From: Sphingobacterium gobiense
GTDB taxonomy: Bacteria; Bacteroidota; Bacteroidia; Sphingobacteriales; Sphingobacteriaceae
Length of the DNA: 64,000 nt
Reading direction: 5' to 3'
Assembly (NCBI RefSeq): GCF_002980575.1
Contig: NZ_PVBS01000005.1
Coordinates: 1-64,000 of the forward strand
Each line of letters begins with the position of its first letter. The stretch's first letter is position 1. Below, piece after piece: positions 35,149-45,219 of the stretch. Under the pieces are notes generated by a model. That model had not been told where the DNA came from, did no database searches, and saw nothing but the letters and a program-made list of their open reading frames with translations. The position numbers were made by a program, and so were the translations under genes.

Positions 35149-38100
35149 ATGCTTACTAAAATTCGGTTTTTACTTTTGGTTTTGACGTTATCCCTTATGG
35201 GAACGGCGCTTACCATACACTTCACCATTACTGATGAGGATATGCTCGAACTGGATGAAAAAAAACTTACTCGAAAAATCCATTGGTATGAGGACAGAAT
35301 TGATGAACTATTGGGGGATAGCCTCATCATCAAAACGTTTCAGCACGCCGATAAATATCCGGTGCAGCTGACAAACATAACGACGGAGCTTACTCAAGAA
35401 CACATTTACGTTAATATATACAGGGACAACCAGATTATCCACTGGTCAACGAATATATATGTCCCATTTAGTGATGTGGGATTACGTAGGAATACTTCAG
35501 TTATTCAAACAGAAAACCGTTCCTTTCTAGCAAAAAAGAAAGAACTAACTAACGGCATTTCGATACTTGCTTTGGTTCCTATAAAGCGGAATTTTGAGAA
35601 CACAAACCAATTTTTGAACAATAATTTTCTTTCTACTATTGGTGTTAACAATCTTGAAATCGCACAGTATGACGATAATAAAAACATACGTAATATTTAT
35701 AGTAAAGACGGCGGTTATCTATTTTCAGTCAAGTTAATTGAAGGAAAGAAAGACAACCTATACATCAACTTACAATTCTTTTGTTGGGTGACCGCGCTCG
35801 TGTGTTTACTTATATTAACCAATAGTATAGCAGTCTATTTAGCTAAGAAAGGGGAAACGTGGCTAGGAATTATTTTATTTGTAAGCATCTTGGTTGCCGT
35901 ACGATATTTAGATTTAAAATCTAACTGGCTGTTCATTCATTCCAGTTTGGAACTATTTGACCCCAAACATTACGCCTATAACCAATTCCTGCCAAACATC
36001 TGGTCTTTTTTTATAACCACATGTGCTATGTTTTGGTTTATGTGTTTTATTATGTCCATTCAAAAGTATCTTCGGGTTCCTACTTTTTTATCCAAAAAAA
36101 ATTATGCTATAGGCATTTCCATCATCGGTATTTTCTCTATTTATTTCTTTGGTCAGGTAATCTATTATTTTCTAGGCACACTTCTCACACACTCTCCAAT
36201 TTACGAAAATGACTTTACGAAAATACTAAATCTCGGCTTCTATGGTTGGCTGTGTATCTTGCTATTTTGTATAAACGTGCTCACATTGGTATTGTATATC
36301 GATCGCATCGTACAGATGGTACGTCAACTACTCAATAACATCACTATCATACTAAATATTGAGTTGGTTTGTTTGGTTTTTGCCCTTATCGCTACAGCTC
36401 TTATTGGCTTTAATATTCTCTTCGGCATCCTCTTTGGCATCTTAGTTTTCCTCCGGACATACAAAGCTTATCATTTTTCATCACCTTACCAGCTCTCTAC
36501 CTTTATTTTAACCATACTGTTATTTTCGTCCATTTCGGTCATCTCCTACAACCATTACAACGAGATAAAAAAAATAAACAGAATGGAACAAGCTATTTCT
36601 TATCTCTTAGCCGAGGACGATGTAAACGCAGTTTCATTGTTTACTGACCTCGAGAAGAATATTATAAACGATTATAGATTAAGTAAGCTCTTTAGTCTGC
36701 ATGATAGCGTTCCCGATATTCCCTACATAACCGACTATATCAAAACAAGATATATGAGCGGATATTTATCAAGATTTGAATTTCAAGCTTTCTATTATGA
36801 CAACGAAGGGATACCTCTGGAGAACTACACCGTGGATAAGCCTACAGAATATCGGGAAAATGTAATCAAGACCGCCATCAAAATTCCGTTCACAACGAAC
36901 TTTTACCGCTTACGTAGCGAACTGGGGACCCACGAATACTTTACCCATCTTTCGATTCCTTATGAGGACAACCCCGACAAGTTTCACCATATATATATCA
37001 ATCTAAAAAATCTGTCCTACAGCACATCACTTCCGTATCCGGAGGTATTAACAGATAACAACACTACGGCATGGCAGTTTGATTCCTTTGAGGACAATTC
37101 CTATGCGTTGTATAAGGGAAATAATCTAGTTACACAATACGGGAACTACAACTATACCGAGAATGATCTAAGCATTCCAAGTAAACTAAGGGAATATATG
37201 AGCCTGGAGGAAAAGGACAATTATTATCATCTCGCCTATAAACCAGATCAATATACCACCATTATTTTAAGTACACAAAAGGCCTCTTTTTGGGAATACC
37301 TCGCTTTAGCATCCATTATCTTTATTCTCTTACTGATCTTTTTCGGTCTATTTAATCTCACTAATTACCTTATCAGTACCTTTTCCAGCATATCTTTTCG
37401 ATGGAATAGAATCCAATACCATTTTCGTATATTACTCAACAATATCCAGTATAGTACACGGATTCAGGCATTGGTTAGCATATCCGTTCTGCTGGGAACG
37501 TTGATATCCGGAGCGGTTGCCTTTATAAGCTTAAATAGACAGCTGGAAGAAACAACAACCAATAACCGATTAAAGGAGATTGCGGAAATCACCAAAAAAA
37601 TTGAAAATCATATGGCTAGCAGCCAAACCCGCGAAGGATTTAATGAGAAAATCGCGGATATGCTCAAAGAGATGGCCCCTTCCACCATGACTAACTTCAA
37701 CTTATACGATAAATCTGGAAAACTACTTTATTCCTCACAGCAACGTATTTTTGATCTCAAGCTTATATCAGAATTTATGAATCCTGTGGCGTTAAATAAA
37801 CTCTCTGTGTTGCGAAAATCCGAAGCTTATGAACGCGAACGTATCTCCAATTTCTGGTTCTCTTCGGTCTATGCCACTATCAAATACGAAGACTACACAA
37901 CAGCTGCTTATTTAAATATACCGTACTATACTACCGAAAAAGACGCCGCAAACAATAAAAATCTATTGCTAAACACGATTTTAAATATCTATACCTTCAT
38001 TATTATTTTATTTGGATTTATCGCCGTAACGCTTTCTCGGAAAATAACCAAACCGCTAGATATTGTACGGATGAAATTGGCTGAAACGCAGCTATCGAAC

Positions 38101-38898
38101 AAAATAAACGAGCCCCTATATTGGGATAAGAATGACGAAATTGGAATGCTCATTAAGGAATATAATCTCATGTTGATTAAACTAGAAGAGAGCGCCAAAC
38201 AGTTGCGGGATGTGGAGCGGGAAACTGCTTGGCGCGAAATGGCAAAACAAGTGGCACATGAGATTAAAAACCCGCTTACACCGATGAAATTAGGTATGCA
38301 GCAACTGACACGCTCTTATCAAGAAAATGACCCACGTTTTAAAGAACGGTTTCAACGCATATCCACTTCTATTATTGAACAGATTGACATTCTTTCCAAA
38401 ATCGCAACGGAGTTTTCTGCTTTTGCTAAATTACCGGAAACAAATATTGAAAAAATCGACCTTGTTGAAAAAATTCGAAAGGCTATCAATCTCTTTAGTA
38501 ACACCGGAAATACGACGATTACGTTGATCAACGAAACGCCGGACAAATCGGTGTTTGTACTCGGAGACCGCGATCAATTCCTCCGGTCGTTCAACAATCT
38601 ATTTAAAAATGCAATAGAGGGGAGCCTAGGGAGAAAAAAAATCAAAATTAATGTTATTTTACGTTATTCGGACGCAAATTGGGTAGAAATCCTGATTCAG
38701 GATAACGGCTTCGGTATTCCTCAAGATGTTATTCCGAAAATATTTAAACCTAATTTTACGACAAAAAGCTCGGGAACAGGATTAGGATTAGCTTTTGTAA
38801 AGCAAACGGTAACGGGAATTGGAGGAAAGATCGAATTTATGACTCAAACGAATACAGGGACAACATTTATTATAACACTACCTGTTTATACAGGTTAG
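35149..38898 (+). CDS. Very large NtrY-like sensor histidine kinase
   Basis: The 1249-residue membrane kinase has a first helix (about 5-25), an extracytoplasmic region, a multi-helix block (about 215-460), a second extracytoplasmic part, more helices near 725-745 and 790-810, a third sensor-like region to about 945, a HAMP-like segment, then the kinase core. The phosphoacceptor is H1037 in VAHEIKNPLTPMKLG, the NtrY/PilS-type H-box. The ATP-binding domain has N-box FKNAIEGS, DNGFGIP (from D1185), FKPNFTTKSSGTGLGLA. No response regulator is adjacent, so the partner and signal are unknown. It is monocistronic between two terminators. Confidence 0.9.
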   Translation: MLTKIRFLLLVLTLSLMGTALTIHFTITDEDMLELDEKKLTRKIHWYEDRIDELLGDSLIIKTFQHADKYPVQLTNITTELTQEHIYVNIYRDNQIIHWSTNIYVPFSDVGLRRNTSVIQTENRSFLAKKKELTNGISILALVPIKRNFENTNQFLNNNFLSTIGVNNLEIAQYDDNKNIRNIYSKDGGYLFSVKLIEGKKDNLYINLQFFCWVTALVCLLILTNSIAVYLAKKGETWLGIILFVSILVAVRYLDLKSNWLFIHSSLELFDPKHYAYNQFLPNIWSFFITTCAMFWFMCFIMSIQKYLRVPTFLSKKNYAIGISIIGIFSIYFFGQVIYYFLGTLLTHSPIYENDFTKILNLGFYGWLCILLFCINVLTLVLYIDRIVQMVRQLLNNITIILNIELVCLVFALIATALIGFNILFGILFGILVFLRTYKAYHFSSPYQLSTFILTILLFSSISVISYNHYNEIKKINRMEQAISYLLAEDDVNAVSLFTDLEKNIINDYRLSKLFSLHDSVPDIPYITDYIKTRYMSGYLSRFEFQAFYYDNEGIPLENYTVDKPTEYRENVIKTAIKIPFTTNFYRLRSELGTHEYFTHLSIPYEDNPDKFHHIYINLKNLSYSTSLPYPEVLTDNNTTAWQFDSFEDNSYALYKGNNLVTQYGNYNYTENDLSIPSKLREYMSLEEKDNYYHLAYKPDQYTTIILSTQKASFWEYLALASIIFILLLIFFGLFNLTNYLISTFSSISFRWNRIQYHFRILLNNIQYSTRIQALVSISVLLGTLISGAVAFISLNRQLEETTTNNRLKEIAEITKKIENHMASSQTREGFNEKIADMLKEMAPSTMTNFNLYDKSGKLLYSSQQRIFDLKLISEFMNPVALNKLSVLRKSEAYERERISNFWFSSVYATIKYEDYTTAAYLNIPYYTTEKDAANNKNLLLNTILNIYTFIIILFGFIAVTLSRKITKPLDIVRMKLAETQLSNKINEPLYWDKNDEIGMLIKEYNLMLIKLEESAKQLRDVERETAWREMAKQVAHEIKNPLTPMKLGMQQLTRSYQENDPRFKERFQRISTSIIEQIDILSKIATEFSAFAKLPETNIEKIDLVEKIRKAINLFSNTGNTTITLINETPDKSVFVLGDRDQFLRSFNNLFKNAIEGSLGRKKIKINVILRYSDANWVEILIQDNGFGIPQDVIPKIFKPNFTTKSSGTGLGLAFVKQTVTGIGGKIEFMTQTNTGTTFIITLPVYTG

Positions 38899-38908
38899 GC
38901 TTTTTTAT
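38880..38908 (+). terminator. Terminator overlapping the kinase stop codon
   Basis: ACCTGT-TTAT-ACAGGT stem (38880-38895) lies in the last codons; TAG and GGCTTTTTT follow at once. Confidence 0.75.
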
Positions 38909-38931
38909 ACGTTTTTGTATCCTCTTCTGTC

Positions 38932-39888
38932 TTATTTCAGTACGACGCTAGCGCGTCCCATAATTGCATTATCATTATATAGTAAAACCGTATATGCCCC
39001 TTTTTTAAATTTATCTTGTACCCAAAGGAACTGATACTCTTCACCATTGTTAGTAAAATCAATGGTTTCCTTGAATGTATACTGTAGTTTTTCGCCGTGC
39101 ACATAAAATATATTATTAGCATCACCGAACAAATTGCCTGATGGGTCAATAACACGAACAAACACTTCTTTATTCCCTTTTGTTGTTAACGTGTTATCCG
39201 CAATAGAGAACAGCACTTGTAATCGATCTACTCGGCGAGCGCGGGATTCTGTCTCGATTTTCTCCTTTTTTGATACGGAAATTCCATTTACCTGAATATT
39301 GGAAACTTTTAAAGCCGATGCAATATTGACTTGATCCTTTAACTCCGTATTCTCTTGAGATAGCGCAGTCACCTTCTTGTCAGTAGTAGAAACCTGTCTG
39401 GAAAGCGTTTGATTTTCTTTTTGAAGAATCTCATTTCTAACTTTTAACTCGTTAAGCGCAAGGCGTAATCCAGACACATCTCCCTTTAATCGCGCGACCT
39501 CTCTTGTTGCTAATAGCATATCTTCCTCTGAAATAGTTTGATTTTCAAGCTTGGCCCGTAGTTCACTAATAGCCTCTCTCGCACGCATTTCGGAGGCCTG
39601 CACCGTCGAATCTACTCCAGCTACCTTTACCGAGACAAGATTATCCAATTCCGCCTCAATACGGTCAATCTCGATCTGTAAGTCCTGTTTCTGAATAGCC
39701 ACCGTGTAGAGTTTCTCTCCAGACGATTTGAACTTTACATAAAAATAAACATTGGTTGCAAGCAATGCTGCAATCGCTATAATGAAAAAATAAATCTTCG
39801 GGTTACTTCTTTTAGACGGCTCTTCTGAATATTTGCTGGGTGCGTCAAGCGTCGCATCCATTTTATCCATATCTTGTTGTTTGTACAT
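38932..39888 (-). CDS. Membrane-anchored coiled-coil protein of unknown function
   Basis: The 318-residue protein has a short cytoplasmic tail, one membrane helix (about 31-50, IYFFIIAIAALLATNVYFYV), a long coiled coil (about 62-190) and a C-terminal beta-rich domain (about 200-318). Such proteins are conserved in Sphingobacteria and Flavobacteria without a known role; a structural or scaffold function in the periplasm is a guess. I use the ATG of MYKQQDM rather than the GTG four codons earlier. Confidence 0.7.
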   Translation of the reverse strand: MYKQQDMDKMDATLDAPSKYSEEPSKRSNPKIYFFIIAIAALLATNVYFYVKFKSSGEKLYTVAIQKQDLQIEIDRIEAELDNLVSVKVAGVDSTVQASEMRAREAISELRAKLENQTISEEDMLLATREVARLKGDVSGLRLALNELKVRNEILQKENQTLSRQVSTTDKKVTALSQENTELKDQVNIASALKVSNIQVNGISVSKKEKIETESRARRVDRLQVLFSIADNTLTTKGNKEVFVRVIDPSGNLFGDANNIFYVHGEKLQYTFKETIDFTNNGEEYQFLWVQDKFKKGAYTVLLYNDNAIMGRASVVLK

Positions 39889-39979
39889 TCTCTTTTTCAC
39901 ATAAAATGCCGTAAATCATTATTATTTCATTAATATAACAAAAACTATTCCAATTAACGCTTCGCCAATAACCGTGCAT

Positions 39980-41131
39980 TTATTCAAAATAGTTCAGAAT
40001 GGTGAATCCTCCTTTTCTCAAGTACTCTTCTTTACGCATCAACTGTAAATCACTGTCTACCATCTCTTTGACCAACATAGGCAAAGTGTATTTTGGGATC
40101 CAGCCGAGTTTATTTTTTGCTTTAGTCGGGTCACCAACTAATAAATCCACCTCTGTTGGACGAAAATATTGTGGGTCGACTTTCACAACAGTCTGCCCTA
40201 ATTTCACATGTTCGATAGGAATCTTCAATCGGTTCAATATTTCTTCGTCACGATCGATAACTACACCTTTTTCCATTACATCTTTACCGCTAAACTCGAT
40301 CTCTATTCCTACTTCTGCAAAAGCCATGCGTACGAAATCCCTAACCGTAGTGGTTATACCTGTCGCGATAACATAGTCTTCCGGTTGCTCCTGTTGCAGA
40401 ATTAACCACATAGCTTCCACATAGTCCTTAGCATGGCCCCAATCCCGTTGCGCCGATAGATTACCTAAAAATAATTTATTTTGTAAACCCAACGCTATTT
40501 TAGCCACTGCCCGTGTTATCTTACGCGTGACGAACGTTTCTCCGCGCACTGGGCTTTCGTGGTTAAACAGGATACCGTTGCAAGCAAACATGTCGTATGC
40601 TTCGCGATAGTTTACGGTAATCCAATAACCGTATAACTTGGCAACTGCATAAGGGCTGCGCGGGTAAAACGGTGTCATTTCGCTCTGCGGAACTTCCTGT
40701 ACCAAACCATATAGCTCCGATGTAGATGCCTGATATACTTTTGTTTTTTTAGTCAGCCCTAATAAACGAACAGCGTCCAGAATCCGAAGGGCGCCAACGC
40801 CGTCTGCATTTGCTGTATATTCTGGTGTATCAAAACTCACCTTAACATGGGATTGCGCAGCTAAATTATATATTTCATCCGGCTGAGTTTCCTGAATAAC
40901 CCGAATCAAATTACTCGAATCTGTTAAATCGCCATGATGCAAAATAAAATTACGTTTGTTTGCATGTGGATCTTGATAAAGATGATCGATACGGTCCGTA
41001 TTGAATAGAGAAGAACGTCTCTTCAAGCCATGGACAACATAGCCCTTTTTTAATAGAAATTCAGCTAAATAAGCTCCGTCCTGACCCGTGACTCCGGTAA
41101 TTAAAGCTATTTTGGTTTTGTTTGTATCCAC
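39980..41131 (-). CDS. gmd: GDP-mannose 4,6-dehydratase
   Basis: The 383-residue short-chain-dehydrogenase enzyme converts GDP-mannose to GDP-4-keto-6-deoxymannose, the precursor of GDP-fucose and related sugars for surface glycans or glycoproteins. Motifs: NADP-binding [19 protein letters not shown], substrate segment [16 protein letters not shown], catalytic STSELYG and [15 protein letters not shown]. It lies 10 bp after a lipoprotein gene. The partner GDP-fucose synthase (fcl) is not in the window. Confidence 0.95.
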   Translation of the reverse strand: MDTNKTKIALITGVTGQDGAYLAEFLLKKGYVVHGLKRRSSLFNTDRIDHLYQDPHANKRNFILHHGDLTDSSNLIRVIQETQPDEIYNLAAQSHVKVSFDTPEYTANADGVGALRILDAVRLLGLTKKTKVYQASTSELYGLVQEVPQSEMTPFYPRSPYAVAKLYGYWITVNYREAYDMFACNGILFNHESPVRGETFVTRKITRAVAKIALGLQNKLFLGNLSAQRDWGHAKDYVEAMWLILQQEQPEDYVIATGITTTVRDFVRMAFAEVGIEIEFSGKDVMEKGVVIDRDEEILNRLKIPIEHVKLGQTVVKVDPQYFRPTEVDLLVGDPTKAKNKLGWIPKYTLPMLVKEMVDSDLQLMRKEEYLRKGGFTILNYFE

Positions 41132-41141
41132 TCGTCACTCC

Positions 41142-41699
41142 TTAGTCTTGTACGCGCGAGAAATTAAACACGAGATTACCTGTTCCATTATCCAATGGGA
41201 TGGGCATACGCATTACCAAAGATTGTCCGTCGGAGTAAGAAAGATCCAAACGATAACCTGTCGTAACATTTCTGGCTTTCTCACCCGAATATATCTTTTT
41301 AAATTGGAACTGGGGATGTAAGTTATCATTCGGTATATCGTATACCGACCATACCATGTTGCGTACCGCACCATCCGCACATAGTGTTCCAGACGCGTTG
41401 AAAGCAATACTTCCTTGGTAGTTCCCACCTGGTAGAGTCCATACACTGCCGATAAAACAATCAACCGGTGCTTCATCAAAAATGTTTTTAATCGTATAAG
41501 CAGCGGGGATATCTTCTCGGTCTACCGAATTTAATACCCATTTACCTTTTAAGCCATTTCGCCATTCGCGAGCAGATGGACCGTCATTACCTAAAGATGA
41601 ACCACCGCCTCCGGCAGAAGATTTTCTCTGAGCACCACATGATACCAAGAGCATCACCAAGGTAAAGATTGTACAAGCGGATAAGATATGTTTTTGCAT
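41142..41699 (-). CDS. Lipocalin-like lipoprotein
   Basis: The 185-residue product has a lipoprotein signal (LVSCGAQ, Cys near residue 21), a Gly/Ser-rich linker and a domain starting LKGKWVLNSVDRE, the opening of the lipocalin-like fold common among Bacteroidota lipoproteins. Ligand unknown. Start at MQKHILS is supported by a promoter 37 bp upstream. gmd follows 10 bp downstream, so the two are probably co-transcribed. Confidence 0.75.
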   Translation of the reverse strand: MQKHILSACTIFTLVMLLVSCGAQRKSSAGGGGSSLGNDGPSAREWRNGLKGKWVLNSVDREDIPAAYTIKNIFDEAPVDCFIGSVWTLPGGNYQGSIAFNASGTLCADGAVRNMVWSVYDIPNDNLHPQFQFKKIYSGEKARNVTTGYRLDLSYSDGQSLVMRMPIPLDNGTGNLVFNFSRVQD

Positions 41700-41735
41700 A
41701 ATATAAAAATTAGTTTTCTTAATGGAGTATATTCG

Positions 41736-41766
41736 CAAACTTAGATAATTTCATTTTTATATGCAA
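41736..41766 (-). promoter_or_regulatory. Promoter for lipocalin-like gene and gmd
   Basis: On the minus strand TTG (41766-41764), a 20-bp spacer and TAAGTTTG (41743-41736). Confidence 0.6.
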
Positions 41767-41845
41767 TATAATTGCGTGCACATATAAAATGAGTTTGTTT
41801 TGAACCTCCGCAGCCATCAAGGCCTTTTTTTTAACGGAAATATAA

Positions 41846-41853
41846 TAACTTTG
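41846..41853 (+). promoter_or_regulatory. -7 box for the 41860 gene (leaderless)
   Basis: TAACTTTG ends seven nt before the ATG at 41860, predicting an mRNA with almost no leader. Confidence 0.5.
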
Positions 41854-41859
41854 CATGGA

Positions 41860-42174
41860 ATGGATTCACCCAAAAATCATACCATAAGCAAAATTGTTGC
41901 AAAAGCCATCTTGCGGATTACCATTATCCTTATTGCGTTTCCTATAGTCGTCTATTTCACGAATCCTGAGGTAATGTCGCAACGGGTTTTCTTTCCCCAC
42001 CGTTGGGCGGTCCTATTTCCAGTCTTATTGCTTTTGGTGTTTATAGCGCTCTTAATACCGGTTTTAAAGGATAGATACACAAAAATTGAATATAACTGGC
42101 TGTTTTCATTGACCGGCATCTTTGTATGCTTATATCTTATCTTATTCTACACACGTATTTTATCCATTTTGTAA
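41860..42174 (+). CDS. Three-helix membrane protein of unknown function
   Basis: The 104-residue protein has three predicted membrane helices (about 17-34, 48-68 and 82-100) linked by short loops. I do not recognise the family. Start chosen from the promoter; the frame is open upstream to 41800 but lies before the promoter. It precedes the flippase-like gene by 43 bp, suggesting one operon. Confidence 0.65.
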   Translation: MDSPKNHTISKIVAKAILRITIILIAFPIVVYFTNPEVMSQRVFFPHRWAVLFPVLLLLVFIALLIPVLKDRYTKIEYNWLFSLTGIFVCLYLILFYTRILSIL

Positions 42175-42217
42175 TGATGATGGCATCTTTCATTATCCGT
42201 GTCCATAGGCTTGTAAT

Positions 42218-43132
42218 ATGAAGAAAAATAAATTCTGGACATATATTAAAAACATCTTTAAGATACTCATTACAGTAGCAGCGATCTATTGGGTTTCTCA
42301 AAAGATATCGTTTACCGAGCTCAGAAGCGCATTAGAAAAGTGCAATCCGCTTTACCTCTTTCTGGGCTTATTGTCATATGCTGCATCACAACTAATGGCG
42401 TCATCCCGATTAAACAGCTTTTTAAAAGTTATTGGATTGCATATCAGTGAACGTTATAATCTAAGGCTGTATCAGGTCGGTTTACTCTACAACTTTTTCT
42501 TACCTGGAGGTATCGGAGGAGATGGCTACAAAATATATTTTCTGAAAAAGCATTATGCCATCAGGGGAAGAAGAGTATTGACCGCGGTATTCTTTGATCG
42601 GCTAAGCGGTTTGTGGGCATTATCGATTATTACTGGATGCCTTATCATATTTATGCCTCGACTCTCTATACCGAATGTGGTTACTATTAGCGTACTTATA
42701 ATAGGCACAGCGACTTACCTTTATTTTTTACAACTATTTTTCAAAGAATTTTTATCAAAATTCATCATCACTCATATCAAAGCACTTGCTGTGCAAAGCT
42801 TTCAGACTTTAAGCGCCATTGCTATCTTATATGCACTGGGATTCGATGGTAAGTTCTCTCCTTATCTACTAATTTTTTTGGTATCGTCGTTAGTTGCTAT
42901 TGTACCGTCCATACTTGGCGGAGCGGGTTTACGCGAATCGCTCATGGCATTTGGCGCAGAATATTTTCAGCTTGACCCACACCTAGCGGTTTTAGTGAGT
43001 TTACTTTTTTATATTATTTCACTGCTCGTGGCATCCTCAGGTCTTTATTATATCTTGAGGCCGCAACGTTTGGGCATCAAGAAATTACCATCTGCAGAAG
43101 AAGTAGAAGAAGAATTAGAAAACGAAGAATAA
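42218..43132 (+). CDS. Flippase-like (LPG synthase TM / UPF0104) membrane protein
   Basis: The 304-residue polytopic protein has the family hallmarks YNFFLPGGIGGDGYKIYFLKK and the FFDRLSGLWAL segment, as in the membrane domain of lysylphosphatidylglycerol synthase and AglD/UPF0104 proteins. Such proteins move or help synthesise glycolipids, hopanoids or aminoacyl-lipids. No aminoacyl-transferase domain is attached. A short acidic tail ends the protein. An SDR gene follows by 5 bp; a distant paralogue lies at 48234-49208. Confidence 0.8.
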   Translation: MKKNKFWTYIKNIFKILITVAAIYWVSQKISFTELRSALEKCNPLYLFLGLLSYAASQLMASSRLNSFLKVIGLHISERYNLRLYQVGLLYNFFLPGGIGGDGYKIYFLKKHYAIRGRRVLTAVFFDRLSGLWALSIITGCLIIFMPRLSIPNVVTISVLIIGTATYLYFLQLFFKEFLSKFIITHIKALAVQSFQTLSAIAILYALGFDGKFSPYLLIFLVSSLVAIVPSILGGAGLRESLMAFGAEYFQLDPHLAVLVSLLFYIISLLVASSGLYYILRPQRLGIKKLPSAEEVEEELENEE

Positions 43133-43137
43133 ATACT

Positions 43138-43848
43138 ATGGCAAATATTATTATTACAGGAGCAAGTAGTGGAATCGGTTTTGAGGCAGTTTTAGACTTA
43201 ACCGCAAACAAGGAAAACAGTGTTATTGCATTGGCTCGCTCTGCAGATAAGTTACGAAAACTCCATGAAATTTCTACTTCACTCAACCCAGAGGGAGGAA
43301 AGCTTTACCCTGCTCAATTCGACATTGTGTACGACAACTACTCCGATTCTTTAGTTCCTTTTATCCAATCGAAGTTCGAAACCGTAGATATTTTAGTGAA
43401 CAATGCGGGGATGTTGATTAATAAGTCATTTCTAGATACCTCATTAGCCGATTTTGCTCAAATATTGCAAACCAATTTGCTGGGACATATCAACATGATC
43501 AAACACGTCACTCCGTTAATGAAAAATGGAGGACACATTGTCAATATAGGCAGTATGGGTGGCTTCCAAGGTTCTTCTAAATTCGCGGGTCTTTCTGCTT
43601 ATTCCACAAGTAAAGGGGCATTGGCTACATTGACAGAATGCCTGGCAGAGGAATTTAAAGAACGGAACATCAAAGTGAATTGTCTCGCATTAGGCTCTTC
43701 GCAGACCGAGATGTTTGAAGAAGCCTTTCCCGGTATAGAAGCAGGCACGCTCGCTTTTGAAATGGGACGTTATATAGCCGATTTTGCGCAAAACGGGCAT
43801 AAATACTATAACGGAAAAATATTACCGGTTTCAAACACAACCCCATAG
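43138..43848 (+). CDS. Short-chain dehydrogenase/reductase
   Basis: The 236-residue classical SDR has the NAD(P)-binding TGASSGIGFEAV, the NNAG motif and the catalytic Ser (NIGSMGG) and YSTSK. The substrate is unknown. Location 5 bp after the flippase-like gene suggests a lipid- or glycan-related keto group as substrate, but this is only context. Confidence 0.88.
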   Translation: MANIIITGASSGIGFEAVLDLTANKENSVIALARSADKLRKLHEISTSLNPEGGKLYPAQFDIVYDNYSDSLVPFIQSKFETVDILVNNAGMLINKSFLDTSLADFAQILQTNLLGHINMIKHVTPLMKNGGHIVNIGSMGGFQGSSKFAGLSAYSTSKGALATLTECLAEEFKERNIKVNCLALGSSQTEMFEEAFPGIEAGTLAFEMGRYIADFAQNGHKYYNGKILPVSNTTP

Positions 43849-43866
43849 GAATACTTCCATACGTTT

Positions 43867-45219
43867 CTACAGGTTGTTAATCCACTGCGCCAAATCCGAT
43901 AGCACCTGTTCATTAAAAGTTTCTTCGATATCAATATATTCCGAAACGGCACCTGTTTCAGCTTTTTGAAAGAGGTGATTCAATCCGTCGTACGCTTTTA
44001 GAAAGTTCTTTTCATTTCTCGGTAAGTGATCAGTTAAACTTTCTAAATTAGGTGCAAAAGGTACCTGCACGTCTTTTGTTCCAAAAGCAGCAAATACCGG
44101 AACGTCGATTCTTTTAATGAACGGAACGGGATCAATGCGCATAAAATAACGATAGGCCGGTAGTACCATCATTTTTATTTCGTTCTTTTGGTTATTGGAA
44201 AGATTAGGTAACGGCGATGACATATTTTCCAAAATCTGGCGGTACGCATGCTCATCACCCAAATCACTTTTTACCGCTGCGAAATTTCGACGGTTCACTT
44301 CTTTCGCGTCCCGAAGTTCTTCAGCAGACATCCCCATAACTTTCCCGATTTCATAGGCCTGCAACACCATCAATGAATCAATGGGTATCGCGGGTGCTCC
44401 CAAAAGCCCTATAAATCCGACATCGGCGGAAGATTCTCCGGCAATCAGTTCTGCAATAAGCGCCCCCTCACTATGCCCAATAATCCCCACTCGCGTGGGG
44501 TCTACTCTTTCTTGCTTTTGCAAAAATCCTATCGCAGCAATGACATCACGGCTAAAATCACCAATGGTACTTTTAGGATAATTTCCAGTAGAAGCGCCGA
44601 TGCCACGTTCGTCATACCGCAACACGACAATACCTTGCCTTGTCAGATAATCGGCTATTACTTTAAAAGGTTTATGCCCCATGATTGTCTCGTCTCGATC
44701 CTGCGGACCGCTCCCACTAACCAGGACAACAGCGGGTAATTTTTCGCCTTCACGAGGGGTCGTTACGGTTCCCGCCAGCTTAACATTATCGTATTCGCTG
44801 GAAAACGCCACATCTAATGTGTCATAATTATACGGTGGCTCGGGCAGTTGTGGTCTTCGTCGTTTTGCTAGCGTCTGACCAGTTTTTGATAGGCGCATAG
44901 GGAATGTCATACTTTTTTGGGACACGACGCCTTCAATATGTTCATTTGTTAACATCTTACCTTTGTAGGTTAAGCCAATGGCGGCAACAGCTATCGATAT
45001 GGAATCCTGTTGAATATGGATTGCACTGATAGGAAGTTTAGCATCTCCCTGCGCCGGGCTCTCCATCGTTCCTTTCCATGCCGAGGTGTTCTCCAAATGG
45101 AAAACGAGCGGTAGTGCAACACCCTGTACCTTTAGTTCCCCCTGCCAAGATCCCACAAATTTTTGACCATACCCCAAACAGGATTGAAGCAATACTATTA
45201 TAAAAATATAATATTTCAT
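43867..45219 (-). CDS. Secreted alpha/beta hydrolase
   Basis: The 450-residue protein has a signal peptide (about 1-18), an N-terminal beta domain (about 19-125) and an alpha/beta-hydrolase domain with oxyanion segment VLVSGSGPQDRDE, nucleophile in IGHSEGALIAE, and late Asp and His (AAFGTKDVQVPF, YDGLNHLFQ). This architecture is common for serine esterases/acyl-peptidase-like hydrolases in Bacteroidota; substrate unknown. Its start overlaps the preceding membrane-protein frame as ATGA, so it is last in the DUF2089 operon. Confidence 0.85.
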   Translation of the reverse strand: MKYYIFIIVLLQSCLGYGQKFVGSWQGELKVQGVALPLVFHLENTSAWKGTMESPAQGDAKLPISAIHIQQDSISIAVAAIGLTYKGKMLTNEHIEGVVSQKSMTFPMRLSKTGQTLAKRRRPQLPEPPYNYDTLDVAFSSEYDNVKLAGTVTTPREGEKLPAVVLVSGSGPQDRDETIMGHKPFKVIADYLTRQGIVVLRYDERGIGASTGNYPKSTIGDFSRDVIAAIGFLQKQERVDPTRVGIIGHSEGALIAELIAGESSADVGFIGLLGAPAIPIDSLMVLQAYEIGKVMGMSAEELRDAKEVNRRNFAAVKSDLGDEHAYRQILENMSSPLPNLSNNQKNEIKMMVLPAYRYFMRIDPVPFIKRIDVPVFAAFGTKDVQVPFAPNLESLTDHLPRNEKNFLKAYDGLNHLFQKAETGAVSEYIDIEETFNEQVLSDLAQWINNL

